This document shows positions 27,921-36,945 of a stretch of DNA of 64,000 nucleotides, piece after piece (within the stretch, counting starts at the first letter, position 1; each line of letters starts with the position of its first letter). Origin of the DNA: Halapricum hydrolyticum (GTDB lineage Archaea > Halobacteriota > Halobacteria > Halobacteriales > Haloarculaceae); contig JAOPKD010000005.1 in assembly GCA_025517565.1 (NCBI GenBank), positions 1-64,000 of the forward strand. Direction: 5' to 3'. Below the pieces are notes generated by a model that worked only from the letters and a program-made list of their open reading frames with translations, ran no database searches and was not told the origin of the DNA. The position numbers and the translations under genes were made by a program.

Positions 27921-28547
27921 TCAGCAGTACTCCCGAAAGAACGACGCTACCAATTGCTTGCCGTGGTCAGTGAGAATACTCTCGGGATGGAACTGGACGC
28001 CGACGTGTGGTCGCGACTCGTGTCGAACCGCCATGACGATCGACCGTTCGTCGTCGGTCCGGGCGGTTTCGGTCAGACTGTCGGGGAGCGCCGTCCGTTC
28101 GACAGCCAGCGAGTGATATCGGCCGACGTCGAACGCCGCGGGAAGCTGTGTGAAGATACCCTGCCCGTCGTGGGTGATCGTCGATGGCTTGCCGTGGACC
28201 ACGTCCGGTGCGTGGCCAACCGGTGCGCCGTTGGCTGCACAGAGCGCCTGATGGCCCAGACACACGCCGAGCGCTGGGATCGACAACTGCTCGAAGATCG
28301 CCATCGAGACGCCTGCCTCCTCCGGCGTGCCCGGCCCTGGCGAGACGACGATCGCGTCCGGATCGAGGTCGCGGATCCCCTCGATATCGATCGCGTCGTT
28401 GCGCCGGACGATCACCGCCCCACTCGCTCCTCCCGAAGACCCACTCTCGTACCACGCTTCGGTCGTGACGATTTCACCGACGTACTGGACGAGATTATAC
28501 GCGAACGAGTCGTAGTTGTCGACCACCAGCACCGATAGCCCTTTCAT
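27921..28547 (-). CDS. trpG: anthranilate synthase component II, glutamine amidotransferase
   Basis: A 208-residue class I glutaminase subunit that supplies ammonia to its partner. The start [21 protein letters not shown] is typical. The nucleophile elbow is [10 protein letters not shown] (Cys), and the His-Glu pair is in [10 protein letters not shown]. It overlaps the upstream large-subunit gene by 4 nt (ATGA), indicating a tight complex. Families of TrpG and PabA cannot be told apart by motif; the partner's PIAGT motif favours anthranilate synthesis. Confidence 0.85.
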   Translation of the reverse strand: MKGLSVLVVDNYDSFAYNLVQYVGEIVTTEAWYESGSSGGASGAVIVRRNDAIDIEGIRDLDPDAIVVSPGPGTPEEAGVSMAIFEQLSIPALGVCLGHQALCAANGAPVGHAPDVVHGKPSTITHDGQGIFTQLPAAFDVGRYHSLAVERTALPDSLTETARTDDERSIVMAVRHESRPHVGVQFHPESILTDHGKQLVASFFREYC

Positions 28548-30181
28548 CGCGATTCCTCTCCCTCGGTCGTAGCGTCGCTCTCCCCGACGGAGAAGTCCGG
28601 GCCGCCCTCGATGGCCGCGTCGACGGCGTTGATCAGCGCTCGTCCCTTGTCCAGCGTCTCCTGATATTCGCGCTGGGGGTCCGAATCGTGGACGATCCCC
28701 GCGCCGACCCGGAGGTGGTACTCCCGGCCGTACCGGACCAGTGTCCGGATGACGATGTTCAGCGTCGCCCGGTCGTCGAGCCCGAAGATCCCGATCGAAC
28801 CCGTATACGGACCACGACGGGTCGACTCGACCTCGTCGATGATCGCCATCGTCCGGGGTTTGGGTGCGCCGGTGATCGTTCCCCCCGGGAACACCGCTTC
28901 GATCGCGTCCGCGAGCGTCTGCCCCGCGCGCAGGCGACCCTCGACCAGCGACACGAGGTGCATCACCTCGCTGTAGCGATCGACGCGCCGGTACTCGCTC
29001 ACCTCGACGCTGCCGTATTCGCTGACCTTCCCGAGATCGTTGCGTTCGAGATCGACGAGCATCGCGTGTTCCGCCCGCTCTTTCTCGTCACTGGTCAGTT
29101 CGGCTTCCAGTCGCTCGTCCGCCGCCGCCGTCTCGCCACGCGGTCGCGTCCCGGCGATCGGCTCGGTTTCGAGTCGCGTTCCGTCCGCGGTCTCGTTCTG
29201 CTCGTCCTCGCGGCTCGCGGTTTCACCGCTCACTATGTTCGAGGACTCCCTGCGGTCGTCCTCGCGGCTTGCCGGTCGTCCCTCCCCGCTCACTATGTTC
29301 GAGGACTCCCTGCGGTCGTCCTCGCAATGTAGTAGGAGTTCCGGGCTAGCACTCACCAGATCGACGCCCGGAAACTCCAGGAGAGCGGAATACGGAGCCG
29401 GATTGACCGACCGAAGCGCGTCGAAGACGGTAACGGGATGTGCGGCAGCCGGAGCGGTAAGCCGGTGCGAGACGTTCGCCTGGAAGGTGTCGCCCTCCCG
29501 GATGTATTCTTTGACCTTGCGGACGCGGTCGGCGAAGGCTGCCTGACCACAGTCGCTTCGGAACGTCGCCTCCTCGCTGTCAGCCGGCGGTGAGCCGACG
29601 GTCGGATCGCCGTCGACAGCTGACTCGGCCAGCGCGAGCGCCCGTTCGCGACCGTGCTCGTAGGCGTCGGCCGCGTCGTCGAAGGCCCCCACGCGCGGGC
29701 AGGCGGTCACGTGTAACGTCGTCGGACGCTCGCGCGGCTCGCGCCAGGCGGCCAGCCGGTCGTAGACGCCCAGTTGCATTCGCGGCAGGTCTCGATCGCG
29801 GATGGCCGATTCCGGGAGCGACTCGATCTCTCGGGCGACGTCATAGGAGAGCCAGCCGATCGCACCACACGGATAGGGAACGTCGCAGTCGCCGCGTGCG
29901 AGCGATCCCTCGCCGATGACCGATTCGAGCGTCGCCAGCGCCCCCTCATCGGGGCCGGTTTCGACGAGTTCGACGGGGTCGACCCCGAAGTATCCCCATC
30001 CCGATCGACCGCCGCTGGTTTCAAGGTAGACGCCTCCATCTCCGTCTCGCGCGCGTCGGTAGGCCTTGAAGGGGTCCTCGACTTCGACCGCGACCTCGAC
30101 GGGGACGCGTGCGTCTTCGGACACCTCTGTCGCCGTCGCCAGGAAGGACTCACGATCAGTCACGACTCGCGGTTCGCCCAT
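28544..30181 (-). CDS. trpE: anthranilate synthase component I (TrpE/PabB family) with in-frame repeat insertion
   Basis: 545 residues. The chorismate-binding domain occupies the C-terminal half. The diagnostic PIAGTRPRG has Ala where ADC synthase (PabB) usually has Lys (PIKGT), favouring anthranilate synthesis. Other motifs: [29 protein letters not shown] and [10 protein letters not shown]. Between ELLLH285 and R336 lie about 50 extra residues ([15 protein letters not shown]…), where relatives have about five; they are a 60-bp tandem repeat read in frame. The ATG at 30181 ([13 protein letters not shown]) fits. A second TrpE elsewhere is likely, so paralogue roles are uncertain. Confidence 0.82.
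   Translation of the reverse strand: MGEPRVVTDRESFLATATEVSEDARVPVEVAVEVEDPFKAYRRARDGDGGVYLETSGGRSGWGYFGVDPVELVETGPDEGALATLESVIGEGSLARGDCDVPYPCGAIGWLSYDVAREIESLPESAIRDRDLPRMQLGVYDRLAAWREPRERPTTLHVTACPRVGAFDDAADAYEHGRERALALAESAVDGDPTVGSPPADSEEATFRSDCGQAAFADRVRKVKEYIREGDTFQANVSHRLTAPAAAHPVTVFDALRSVNPAPYSALLEFPGVDLVSASPELLLHCEDDRRESSNIVSGEGRPASREDDRRESSNIVSGETASREDEQNETADGTRLETEPIAGTRPRGETAAADERLEAELTSDEKERAEHAMLVDLERNDLGKVSEYGSVEVSEYRRVDRYSEVMHLVSLVEGRLRAGQTLADAIEAVFPGGTITGAPKPRTMAIIDEVESTRRGPYTGSIGIFGLDDRATLNIVIRTLVRYGREYHLRVGAGIVHDSDPQREYQETLDKGRALINAVDAAIEGGPDFSVGESDATTEGEESR
29205..29326. repeat. 60-bp direct repeat inserted in frame in trpE
   Basis: An exact 40-bp block (CCGCTCACTATGTTCGAGGA…) occurs at 29226-29265 and again at 29286-29325, exactly 60 bp apart, flanked by further copies of TCGTCCTCGCGGCT. 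The period keeps the reading frame and gives the peptide [14 protein letters not shown] twice. Its composition is unlike the rest of TrpE. Confidence 0.9.
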
Positions 30182-30248
30182 TGTCTGCTCACAGCAGGTG
30201 GGGCTGCTTGTAGGTTGCGAGGCCGGCAACGTTGACAGAACGCAGAAC

Positions 30249-30848
30249 TCAGCGATGTTTTGCGCGCTCGATCCAGGTCTGCAGGCGCTTTTCGGAGATA
30301 TCTGTCTCCTCAGAGAGGCTCTCGGCGTCGCGAGCAGCCAGATCCGCGACCGTCTCGACGCCCGCGTCGGCCAGGCGATCGGCGTACGCCGAGCCGATTC
30401 CCTTGATCACGTCGGTCGGCTCGTCCGTCCCGAGGTCTTCGCCCGCCCCGGTTTCACTCGGCTCCTCGTCCGTTTCCGCTTCGCTCGACTCGTCGTCGGT
30501 TTCTTCCTCGTCCGTTTCCGCTTCGCTCGACTCGTCGTCGGTTTCTGCCTCGTCCGTTTCTGCCTCGGTATCGCTCGCAGTCGCTTCATCTTCGACAGCA
30601 GTCTCCGCGTCTTCCGTCGTCGGGACAGAGTCCGTGTCCTCCTCAGTCTCGTCCGCGGTGTCGGTCCCTTTGACGGCGTCCTCGGACTCCGTCGAGGGTT
30701 CGCGCTCGACGGTGACGGTCGTCTCTTTCGATGTGGGTTCGGTGGCCGTTTCGTCTCCGGACTGTGGCGGGCGTCGCTCCGACTGGCCCCGGGACCCACC
30801 GATCCCGAGCGCCTCCTTGATCCGATCGAGTAGTTCCGACAATCCCAT
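30249..30848 (-). CDS. acidic protein with C-terminal helix-hairpin-helix domain
   Basis: 199 residues. Residues 1-20 form an amphipathic helix ([17 protein letters not shown]). Residues 25-145 are an extremely acidic, probably unstructured linker with a 14-residue repeat ([14 protein letters not shown]). Residues 147-199 are an HhH domain ([29 protein letters not shown]) very like the ends of PhaC and TopA here. The domain suggests DNA or protein binding. Its TATA box CTTTAA lies on the aroE stop codon 28 nt upstream, so it has its own leaderless promoter. Confidence 0.75.
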   Translation of the reverse strand: MGLSELLDRIKEALGIGGSRGQSERRPPQSGDETATEPTSKETTVTVEREPSTESEDAVKGTDTADETEEDTDSVPTTEDAETAVEDEATASDTEAETDEAETDDESSEAETDEEETDDESSEAETDEEPSETGAGEDLGTDEPTDVIKGIGSAYADRLADAGVETVADLAARDAESLSEETDISEKRLQTWIERAKHR

Positions 30849-30872
30849 GTGCGCGTGTTTGACCCCGGTTCA

Positions 30873-30880
30873 CTTAAAGC
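30873..30880 (-). promoter_or_regulatory. TATA box embedded at the aroE stop codon
   Basis: On the minus strand GCTTTAAG includes the aroE terminator codon TAA (30876-30874). It is centred 28 nt before the ATG of the acidic HhH gene. The same bases therefore serve as stop codon and promoter. Confidence 0.5.
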
Positions 30881-31665
30881 CGGGCGCGAAGCGCCGCGTT
30901 CATCGCCTCGACCGGTGCGTCCCGACCGGTCCAGCGCTCGAAGGCCTCGACGCCCTGGTACAGCAACATCCACGCTCCGTCGACGGTCGTCGCACCAGCG
31001 GCTGCCGCGTCTCGGAGTAGTCTCGTCTCGATCGGCGAGTACACCGCATCGAGAACGGTCAGGTCCCCGTGTAGCGCGTCGGCCGGGACGGGCGAGCGAT
31101 CCTCGTCCATGCCGACGCTCGTGGCGTTGACCAGCACGTCCGCGTCCGCGAGCAGCGTCGGGAGGTCGTCGAGTCCGTGTCCGCTCGCGTCGGGAACTGC
31201 CCCGGCCAGGTCGTGTGCGCGTTCGACAGTCCGGTTGGCGATCCGGACGCCCATCCCGGCGTCGGCGAGGCCGAACGCCACGGCTCGCCCCGCACCACCC
31301 GCCCCGACGACGACTGCCTCGCCGTCGAGGGACACGTCGTGCTCCCGGAGGGCCCGCACCGCGCCGACGGCGTCGGTGTTGTAGCCAACCGGTCCGTCAG
31401 CTGTGAACTCGACGGTGTTGACCGCGCCGATCCGGGCCGCGAGATCGTCCGGCTCGACGACGTCCAGCACGTCCTGCTTGAACGGAATCGTCACGTTCAG
31501 CCCGGCGACACCGAGCGTCGTAGCGGCCTCGATCGCTGGCACCGCCGCCTCCGGCTCGAAGGTGACGTATCTGGCCTCAATTCCCAGCTCGTCGTAAGCC
31601 GCCTCGTGCATCGGCGGCGACAGCGAGTGCCCGACCGGGTTCCCGATCAGTCCGTAGACATCCAT
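30874..31665 (-). CDS. aroE: shikimate dehydrogenase
   Basis: A 263-residue NADP-dependent reductase of 3-dehydroshikimate in aromatic amino acid synthesis. Substrate loop [21 protein letters not shown]; catalytic Lys and Asp in [12 protein letters not shown] and [12 protein letters not shown] fold [17 protein letters not shown] with NRT; C-terminal [12 protein letters not shown]. Full length. Proximity to the anthranilate-synthase pair on the same strand, with the HhH gene between them, is consistent with an aromatic-pathway neighbourhood. Confidence 0.95.
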   Translation of the reverse strand: MDVYGLIGNPVGHSLSPPMHEAAYDELGIEARYVTFEPEAAVPAIEAATTLGVAGLNVTIPFKQDVLDVVEPDDLAARIGAVNTVEFTADGPVGYNTDAVGAVRALREHDVSLDGEAVVVGAGGAGRAVAFGLADAGMGVRIANRTVERAHDLAGAVPDASGHGLDDLPTLLADADVLVNATSVGMDEDRSPVPADALHGDLTVLDAVYSPIETRLLRDAAAAGATTVDGAWMLLYQGVEAFERWTGRDAPVEAMNAALRARL

Positions 31666-31773
31666 ACGCCAGCCTCGGGGCTGATCCAGTTAAGGTTTCG
31701 TCGTCTTGCTGCTGGAGGACCAACGGTTGCTCCAGGACATACTACTATGACTGATGCTCGCATAGAGTCGCCA

Positions 31774-33333
31774 ATGACAGATCTGGCTGAGCTGGTGACA
31801 CGCTCGCTCGATCCGGCCACGCGCGAAGAGTTCGACGCTCGCGTCCGGGAACAGACTGACTTCCTCTACGGACAGTTCGAGGAAGGCGCACTCGACAACG
31901 AGGGGTTCGCGATCGGGCTGGAGATGGAAGTGTACGCAGTCGCCGGCCAGCCGGAGGACGGCGAGCAGGTCGTGCAGCCGACCGAAGGAAGCCGGCTACA
32001 CCAGATCCCGGGAAGCATCTTCGAGGATACCGACGCCGTCAGCAAGGAGCTGGGGTTGCACAACGCCGAGATCAACACCGATCCGAATACGTTCGACGCG
32101 GCCGGGCTGGACGCGCAGGCGACCGCGATCGAGATGGAAACCCGGAAAGCTCGCGCGGCAGCGGGCAAAGAGCACTGCGCGCTCGTCCTCGATGCGATGT
32201 GGACGATTCCGCCGGAGTCGGGAGCCGTCGAGTATCTCTCGGCGACGACAGACCTCGACGGCGTCCGACTGGCGACCAACATGCGGACTGATCCACGGTA
32301 CGTCGCGATCGACAACGACCTGCTCGAACGGACCGGCGGCTCGATCGAACTGTCGGTGCCGGGCGTCGAGCAGTCGTTCCCCACGATCCTCCTCGAGTCG
32401 CTGGCGACATCGATCCAGCCGCACCTGCAGATCCCACAGACCGCGGCGTTTCCCGAGTACTACAACGCCGCGATCAGGACGATGGGACCGCTGGTGGCGC
32501 TCGCGAGCAACTCCCCGTTTCTCCCCGCGGACCTCTACGGCGACGTGGCCGATCCCGAGCGACTCCTCGATGAAACCCATCACGAACTCCGGATCGCCGT
32601 CTTCGAGCAGTCGGTCAACGTCACGCCGAACCCGAAAGTGCGGGTCCCGCCGGATCTCGATACCGTCACCGAGGTCGTCGATCACGTGCGCGAGGACGAC
32701 GTCGTCGCGCCGTTTCTCAGCGAGTGGCTCGACGCCGACTCCGGAAGCGCGTACACGGACAACTACTGGGAGTTCGAGCACAAGCGCGGCACGTACTGGC
32801 GGTGGGTCCGATGTGTGATCGGCGGCGACCCCGTCGATGGGGCCGGTGACGAGCGCTCGGTCCGGATCGAGTACCGCCCGCTGCCGACCCAGCCGACGGT
32901 CGCCGACGTCGTCGGCCTGCAGGCGCTGACGGCCGGACTGATCCGCGGGCTAGTCGCCGCCGACCATCCGATCACCGAACTCCCGTGGGAGGCCGCCGAG
33001 TCGGCGTTCTACGCGGCCGCCAGAGACGGACTTGACGGGGAGCTGGCCTGGGTGACCGCCGACGGCGACCGAACGGCTGATCCGGACGAGATCTTCGCCG
33101 AAGTGTTCGAGTACGCCGAACACGGACTCGAAGTCCAGGGGATCGACGGGGCGTCGTATCTCGACCCGATCCGGGCGCGCTGGCGGGCGGAAACGACACC
33201 CAGCAGCTGGAAGAAAGCCCGCGTGCGCGAGCACCTCGAAGACGGCCTCGACTTCCAGCAGGCGATCGAGCGCATGCAACGCGAGTATATCCGACGGAGT
33301 CGGGAAACCGATTCGTTCGCGGAGTGGTTGTGA
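31774..33333 (+). CDS. glutamate-cysteine ligase-like (GCS2 superfamily) protein
   Basis: 519 residues. The N-terminal block AIGLEMEVYAV, LHNAEINTDPNTFD and ALVLDAMWTIPP has the spaced Glu/Asn/Asp pattern of carboxylate-amine ligases of the glutamine-synthetase-like fold. HKRGTYWRWVRC and IEYRPLPTQPTV provide Arg-rich substrate or ATP contacts. Haloarchaea make gamma-glutamylcysteine as their thiol, but a distinct GshA is known, so I assign only the superfamily. ATG 31774 is used; an in-frame ATG at 31747 would add nine residues. It is divergent from aroE. Confidence 0.6.
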   Translation: MTDLAELVTRSLDPATREEFDARVREQTDFLYGQFEEGALDNEGFAIGLEMEVYAVAGQPEDGEQVVQPTEGSRLHQIPGSIFEDTDAVSKELGLHNAEINTDPNTFDAAGLDAQATAIEMETRKARAAAGKEHCALVLDAMWTIPPESGAVEYLSATTDLDGVRLATNMRTDPRYVAIDNDLLERTGGSIELSVPGVEQSFPTILLESLATSIQPHLQIPQTAAFPEYYNAAIRTMGPLVALASNSPFLPADLYGDVADPERLLDETHHELRIAVFEQSVNVTPNPKVRVPPDLDTVTEVVDHVREDDVVAPFLSEWLDADSGSAYTDNYWEFEHKRGTYWRWVRCVIGGDPVDGAGDERSVRIEYRPLPTQPTVADVVGLQALTAGLIRGLVAADHPITELPWEAAESAFYAAARDGLDGELAWVTADGDRTADPDEIFAEVFEYAEHGLEVQGIDGASYLDPIRARWRAETTPSSWKKARVREHLEDGLDFQQAIERMQREYIRRSRETDSFAEWL

Positions 33334-33379
33334 TCACCGCAGATGATGTCAACCGTCCCGACGGTAGATGACCTCGCTG

Positions 33380-34276
33380 TCAGATCCCGTACAGCGTCAC
33401 CGTCCAGAAATCCTCGAAGGCGTCTTCGAGCGCCTGTTCGGGGTCGCCCGTGGCGTCGACGGCAGCGGTCGCGTCGGCGGCGTCGCTGACCGCGCCGAGG
33501 ACGCTGCGCTCGCCGACGACGAAAAGCGGTGCGTCGTCCGGCCGCTCGGCGAGCGCCTCCTGACAGCGCCCCAGGTGCGTGTCGATCTGGCCGTCGCGGA
33601 TCCGCTCGAAGCGCGACTGGGAGAACCCGCCCTTGGAGTGGTTGCTCTTGAGTTCGCTGTCGAACCCGTGGAAAGCCGTCCGCTCGCGACCCTCGTAGAC
33701 GCCCATCGCGAACAGGTCCGAACGGACGAGCGCGAGCGTGAACCGCCCCGTCGGCTCGAACCATGACCGATCGATTTCGACACTGTCGCCCCACCGTGCG
33801 AACGGCTCGGGCGGGTTCGGGACGTCGAAGGCGACGCTCACCATCCTGGCGTCGTCGGTGACGGCCAGACACGGCGCGGCGCGGGAAACGAGCGCCGCAC
33901 GCTCGCCGAACCCGTCCCTGAGTTCTCCCGAGATCTGGTGGTCGTCGACGACGACGGCCGTGAGGATACTCTCCGGTTGCCCCTCCAGTGAGGTCAGCCG
34001 GTCGAGCACGCTCTCGATGCGCCTGCCCGTGAGTTGCTCACGTCGCCGATAGGACAGGGTCTGCTCGCCGTCTTCGAGGCGATCGATCCGATCTCGCAGC
34101 TGTGTGATCCGATCTTCGAGTTCGTTGACGCGTCGCTCGGCGGCCTGTCTGTCAGTGACGGCGTCCTTGCGACGCTCCTGCTCGGCCTCGAGGCGGTCTC
34201 GCAGTTCGGCCCTCTCGTCTTCGAGCGTCTCGATGCGCTCTTTGAGTTCGGCACGGCCGAACAACTCGTCGAACAT
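33380..34276 (-). CDS. Vms1/ANKZF1-like peptidyl-tRNA hydrolase (VLRF1 domain)
   Basis: 298 residues. Residues 5-70 form a charged coiled coil (RIETLEDERAELRDRLEAEQERR). Residues 90-298 match an archaeal VLRF1 domain: LTAVVVDDHQISGEL, LFAMGVYEGRE, and the key loop SNHSKGGFSQSRFERIR, where the Gln of GGxxQ aligns with the catalytic loop of eukaryotic Vms1 and is reminiscent of release-factor GGQ. Vms1 frees nascent chains from tRNA on stalled 60S ribosomes; an equivalent ribosome-rescue role here is inferred. Its likely TATA (ATTTAAGC near 34305) lies in the upstream gene. Confidence 0.7.
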   Translation of the reverse strand: MFDELFGRAELKERIETLEDERAELRDRLEAEQERRKDAVTDRQAAERRVNELEDRITQLRDRIDRLEDGEQTLSYRRREQLTGRRIESVLDRLTSLEGQPESILTAVVVDDHQISGELRDGFGERAALVSRAAPCLAVTDDARMVSVAFDVPNPPEPFARWGDSVEIDRSWFEPTGRFTLALVRSDLFAMGVYEGRERTAFHGFDSELKSNHSKGGFSQSRFERIRDGQIDTHLGRCQEALAERPDDAPLFVVGERSVLGAVSDAADATAAVDATGDPEQALEDAFEDFWTVTLYGI

Positions 34277-34301
34277 ACCCGGGTCCGGGAGGCGAGGACG
34301 C

Positions 34302-34661
34302 TTAAATCCCGGTCTGATCCGGCAGTGACTGCTCCATCTCGAGCAGCTGCTCGGCCCGGTCGGCCTTCGCGAGGAAGACCTCCCTGAGCGCGGGTGGGTT
34401 GCGGATCCGCGCGTCGTCTTCGATGATCTCCGGTGGGACCGCGAGCGTGTCGGCCGGCACGCCGTCTTCGCCGTGGACCCGGAAGTGTCGCGTCCCGAGT
34501 TTCATTACGAGCGGCTGCTCGGGTGTCGCGCCCCGCTCCTCGGCGTAGAGTTGCGTTGCGATCTGCTCGTATTGCTCGCGACACAGCGCCGCCAGCTGGT
34601 GATCCTGTGGCTCGACGTAGAGCCGTCCGAGATAGTACCCCCGGGAGAACTGTTCGAACAT
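34302..34661 (-). CDS. haloarchaeal conserved protein (DUF5802-like)
   Basis: 119 residues, soluble. MFEQFSRGYYLGRLYVEP, ALCREQYEQIATQLYAE, PLVMKLGTRHFRVHG and NPPALREVFLAK are the pattern of a haloarchaeal family I recall as DUF5802; function unknown. The ATG at 34661 is chosen over 34685 because a TATA-like CTTATAC sits about 33 nt before it. It is closely followed by the VLRF1 gene (25 nt). Confidence 0.7.
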   Translation of the reverse strand: MFEQFSRGYYLGRLYVEPQDHQLAALCREQYEQIATQLYAEERGATPEQPLVMKLGTRHFRVHGEDGVPADTLAVPPEIIEDDARIRNPPALREVFLAKADRAEQLLEMEQSLPDQTGI

Positions 34662-34733
34662 ACTGTGCGTGTTCTTCTCACGCATGAAAGTGTATAAGTC
34701 TTCCGCGGGCCCGTGAAGGTCGACTGTCAGAAT

Positions 34734-35150
34734 TCACCCGCCGGAAACGCGCTCGATCGCGGTCGCGTTGACGAAGTAGACCGCCGTCTGGGTTGCGTCA
34801 CCCGTGACCTGGACCGTCGTCACCGTCCGATTTCCGCCGGATCCGGATGGCGTCCGCTGATCGGTGAACCAGTAGGGGATCGAAACGCGCACGTACGCAC
34901 CATCGTCCGTCGTGTTCACGATCGTCGTCTCGAGGCTGCCCGCACCGCCGACACCGTATTCCGCGTGATCGCGTTCCGACAGCATCTCCCGCACCCGCTC
35001 TGATTCGCGGTCGATGATCTCCTCCTCGACAGTCGCGTTCACGTACTCCGAGACCTGTCCGTTTGCCGTGGTCGTCGGACTGGTATCCGAAACACACCCC
35101 GCGAACCCCAGCGCGAGGACCAACACGCAGGCGATCGCGATTCTGTACAT
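34734..35150 (-). CDS. small lipoprotein, unknown function
   Basis: 138 residues. The N-terminus is a Sec-type lipoprotein signal (MYRIAIACVLVLALGFAGC, lipobox Cys near 19). The mature part is acidic with several NxT/S sites (NATVEEE, NTTDDG, NRTVTT, NATAIE), consistent with an anchored, N-glycosylated surface protein of one alpha/beta domain. No named family recognised. Upstream lies a very AT-rich stretch with a 15-nt run of alternating AT near 35177-35191. Confidence 0.7.
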   Translation of the reverse strand: MYRIAIACVLVLALGFAGCVSDTSPTTTANGQVSEYVNATVEEEIIDRESERVREMLSERDHAEYGVGGAGSLETTIVNTTDDGAYVRVSIPYWFTDQRTPSGSGGNRTVTTVQVTGDATQTAVYFVNATAIERVSGG

Positions 35151-35325
35151 ATATCTTGAATTATTTTGTATTCGTCATATATATATATATACTGGTTTTT
35201 GGCCTGAGTGGAACACAAGAGGCCGACTCCCCGAACGTCTATCGACCGGGAGGAAGTTCGTGAGCTTCCCGTCGAATTTTGAGGACGCCTTCGCACAATG
35301 GTATCGGGGAACGGTTATAGAGTGG

Positions 35326-36867
35326 TCACTCCATGTAGCCCAGTTGCTGGAGTCGCTCGGAGACCTCCTCGCTCGCGTCGGAACGTCGGCCAGCCGATTC
35401 GAGTGGGTCACGCGTCTCCACGTCCGGGTCCTCGACGAAGACGTCGAGCACCTCCCCGCGCATGTCCGTCGGGACCGCACAGCCGGCGTTTGCCAGGACC
35501 GTCGGCGCGATGTCGGTGATCGAAATCTGTTCGCGCTGGCCGCCGGCCTCGAAGGAGGGGCCGGACGCGACGAAGATCCCGGTGTTGGTGTTCTCGGCGG
35601 CCCAGCGGGCCGGCTCGGTCATGATCTCGCCGCCGCCGATCCCGTCGTTGACGTGGACGCCGGGGCGCTGCTCGACCACGACGTCGGGAGCCTCCTCGAC
35701 GTACGGTCCGTTGTAGATCTCCTCGCCGCGGTAGACGTTCGTGAAGATCCGGCCGTGCTCGTCCTCGACCGTCCGGAGGTCCTCGATCAGGGAGTCGGCG
35801 ACGCTGTCGACGTCGTAGTCGGGGTTGACGTAGATCGGCCCCTGCGAACTCGCGACGGCCTGCGTGTTCGGCAGGTCGATCGCGTCGAGCTTCTGGCCGC
35901 GTTTGACGCCCGCCTCCTGGGGGACGAGTTGCTGGACCCGCTCGGGGACGACTCGCGAGAGGAACTCGACCATCCCCAGGCGCTTGGCGATCGCCAGCGC
36001 GTTCTCCCGGGTCAGCCCCACCTGCTGGAAGACGCTCCCGAGCGACTGGGTGCGTGCCTGGTAGCCGTTCTCTGCCAGCCACTCGTTGACGTAAAACTCG
36101 GTCTGGGTCGGGCCGCTGCCGTGGTCGGACATCACGATCAGATCCGTGTCCTCCAGATCGGCGAGACGACCGATCCACTCGTCGACGAGTTTCCAGCCGC
36201 GCTTTGTCGGCTCTGCGTCCCAGAAGAAGTGATGCAGGACGTTCAGGTAGAACAGCGTCAGGTGCATGAAATCCAGCTCGCGCTCCTCGAAGAGGGTGAC
36301 GGCGGCCTCGAAGCGGGCCTCGAACAGCTCGAGGATCGCGTCGACTTCCGCGCCGGTCTCGTCGTTGCTCGACAGCAGCGGCTCCGGGTGGACCCGGTAG
36401 CCGAACCGGTCTTCGAGTTCCCCGGCCAGTTCCGGCGGAGACGTATAGCCCTCCTCGATCGAGCGGTATTCGCCTTCGACGGCGTCCGGCCCGCCCGAGA
36501 CGACGAACCCGTCGATCTCGCGCGGCGGATACGTCGAGGGCATGTTCATCACACCTGCTGTCTGCCCCTCGTCGTTGAGGTAGTCCCACAGTTCCAGCGT
36601 GTCGAAGTCGCTGCCGTTGCAGACAGTGATCTCGCCGGCGTCGAGATCGACCCGCTCGAACCAGAAGACGCCGAAGCCGCCGGGGTCCTTGCCGGAGGCG
36701 TAGCACTTCCAGTTGGGGAACGTCACGGGCGGGAGGCAACTGCGACTCTCGGCCCAGGTGCCCGACTCGCGCAGCGCTTCGAGATTCGGCAACTCCCCTG
36801 CCTCGATCCAGGGGTCGAGCAGCCGCCAGCTGGCGCCGTCGAGCCCCAGTACGAACGTCCGGGTCAT
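35326..36867 (-). CDS. alkaline-phosphatase-superfamily phosphodiesterase/nucleotide pyrophosphatase
   Basis: 513 residues. Metal-site motifs of type I phosphodiesterases: FVLGLDGASWRLLDPW (Asp ligand), SCLPPVTFPNWKCYASGK (Thr nucleophile), LIVMSDHGSGP (Asp-His ligands) and GGEIMTEPARWAA near the last ligand. No signal peptide, so the active domain is probably cytosolic or peripheral. Such enzymes often accompany haloarchaeal polysaccharide and N-glycan clusters, and the next genes are a flippase-like protein, deacetylase and glycosyltransferase. The ATG at 36867 gives MTRTFVLGLDG. Confidence 0.85.
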   Translation of the reverse strand: MTRTFVLGLDGASWRLLDPWIEAGELPNLEALRESGTWAESRSCLPPVTFPNWKCYASGKDPGGFGVFWFERVDLDAGEITVCNGSDFDTLELWDYLNDEGQTAGVMNMPSTYPPREIDGFVVSGGPDAVEGEYRSIEEGYTSPPELAGELEDRFGYRVHPEPLLSSNDETGAEVDAILELFEARFEAAVTLFEERELDFMHLTLFYLNVLHHFFWDAEPTKRGWKLVDEWIGRLADLEDTDLIVMSDHGSGPTQTEFYVNEWLAENGYQARTQSLGSVFQQVGLTRENALAIAKRLGMVEFLSRVVPERVQQLVPQEAGVKRGQKLDAIDLPNTQAVASSQGPIYVNPDYDVDSVADSLIEDLRTVEDEHGRIFTNVYRGEEIYNGPYVEEAPDVVVEQRPGVHVNDGIGGGEIMTEPARWAAENTNTGIFVASGPSFEAGGQREQISITDIAPTVLANAGCAVPTDMRGEVLDVFVEDPDVETRDPLESAGRRSDASEEVSERLQQLGYME

Positions 36868-36945
36868 AGCGGTCGTTGCCCGGCACTCGGCAAATGTCTG
36901 TTCATCCCGCCGTGGGTGCAGGTCCACCGACTGCAACGAACCCAG

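Noticed and set aside
27921..30181. Calling the pair pabA/pabB (aminodeoxychorismate synthase)
   Set aside because: PIAGT rather than PIKGT in the large subunit and no adjacent pabC-type lyase; anthranilate synthase is the better reading, though not proven.
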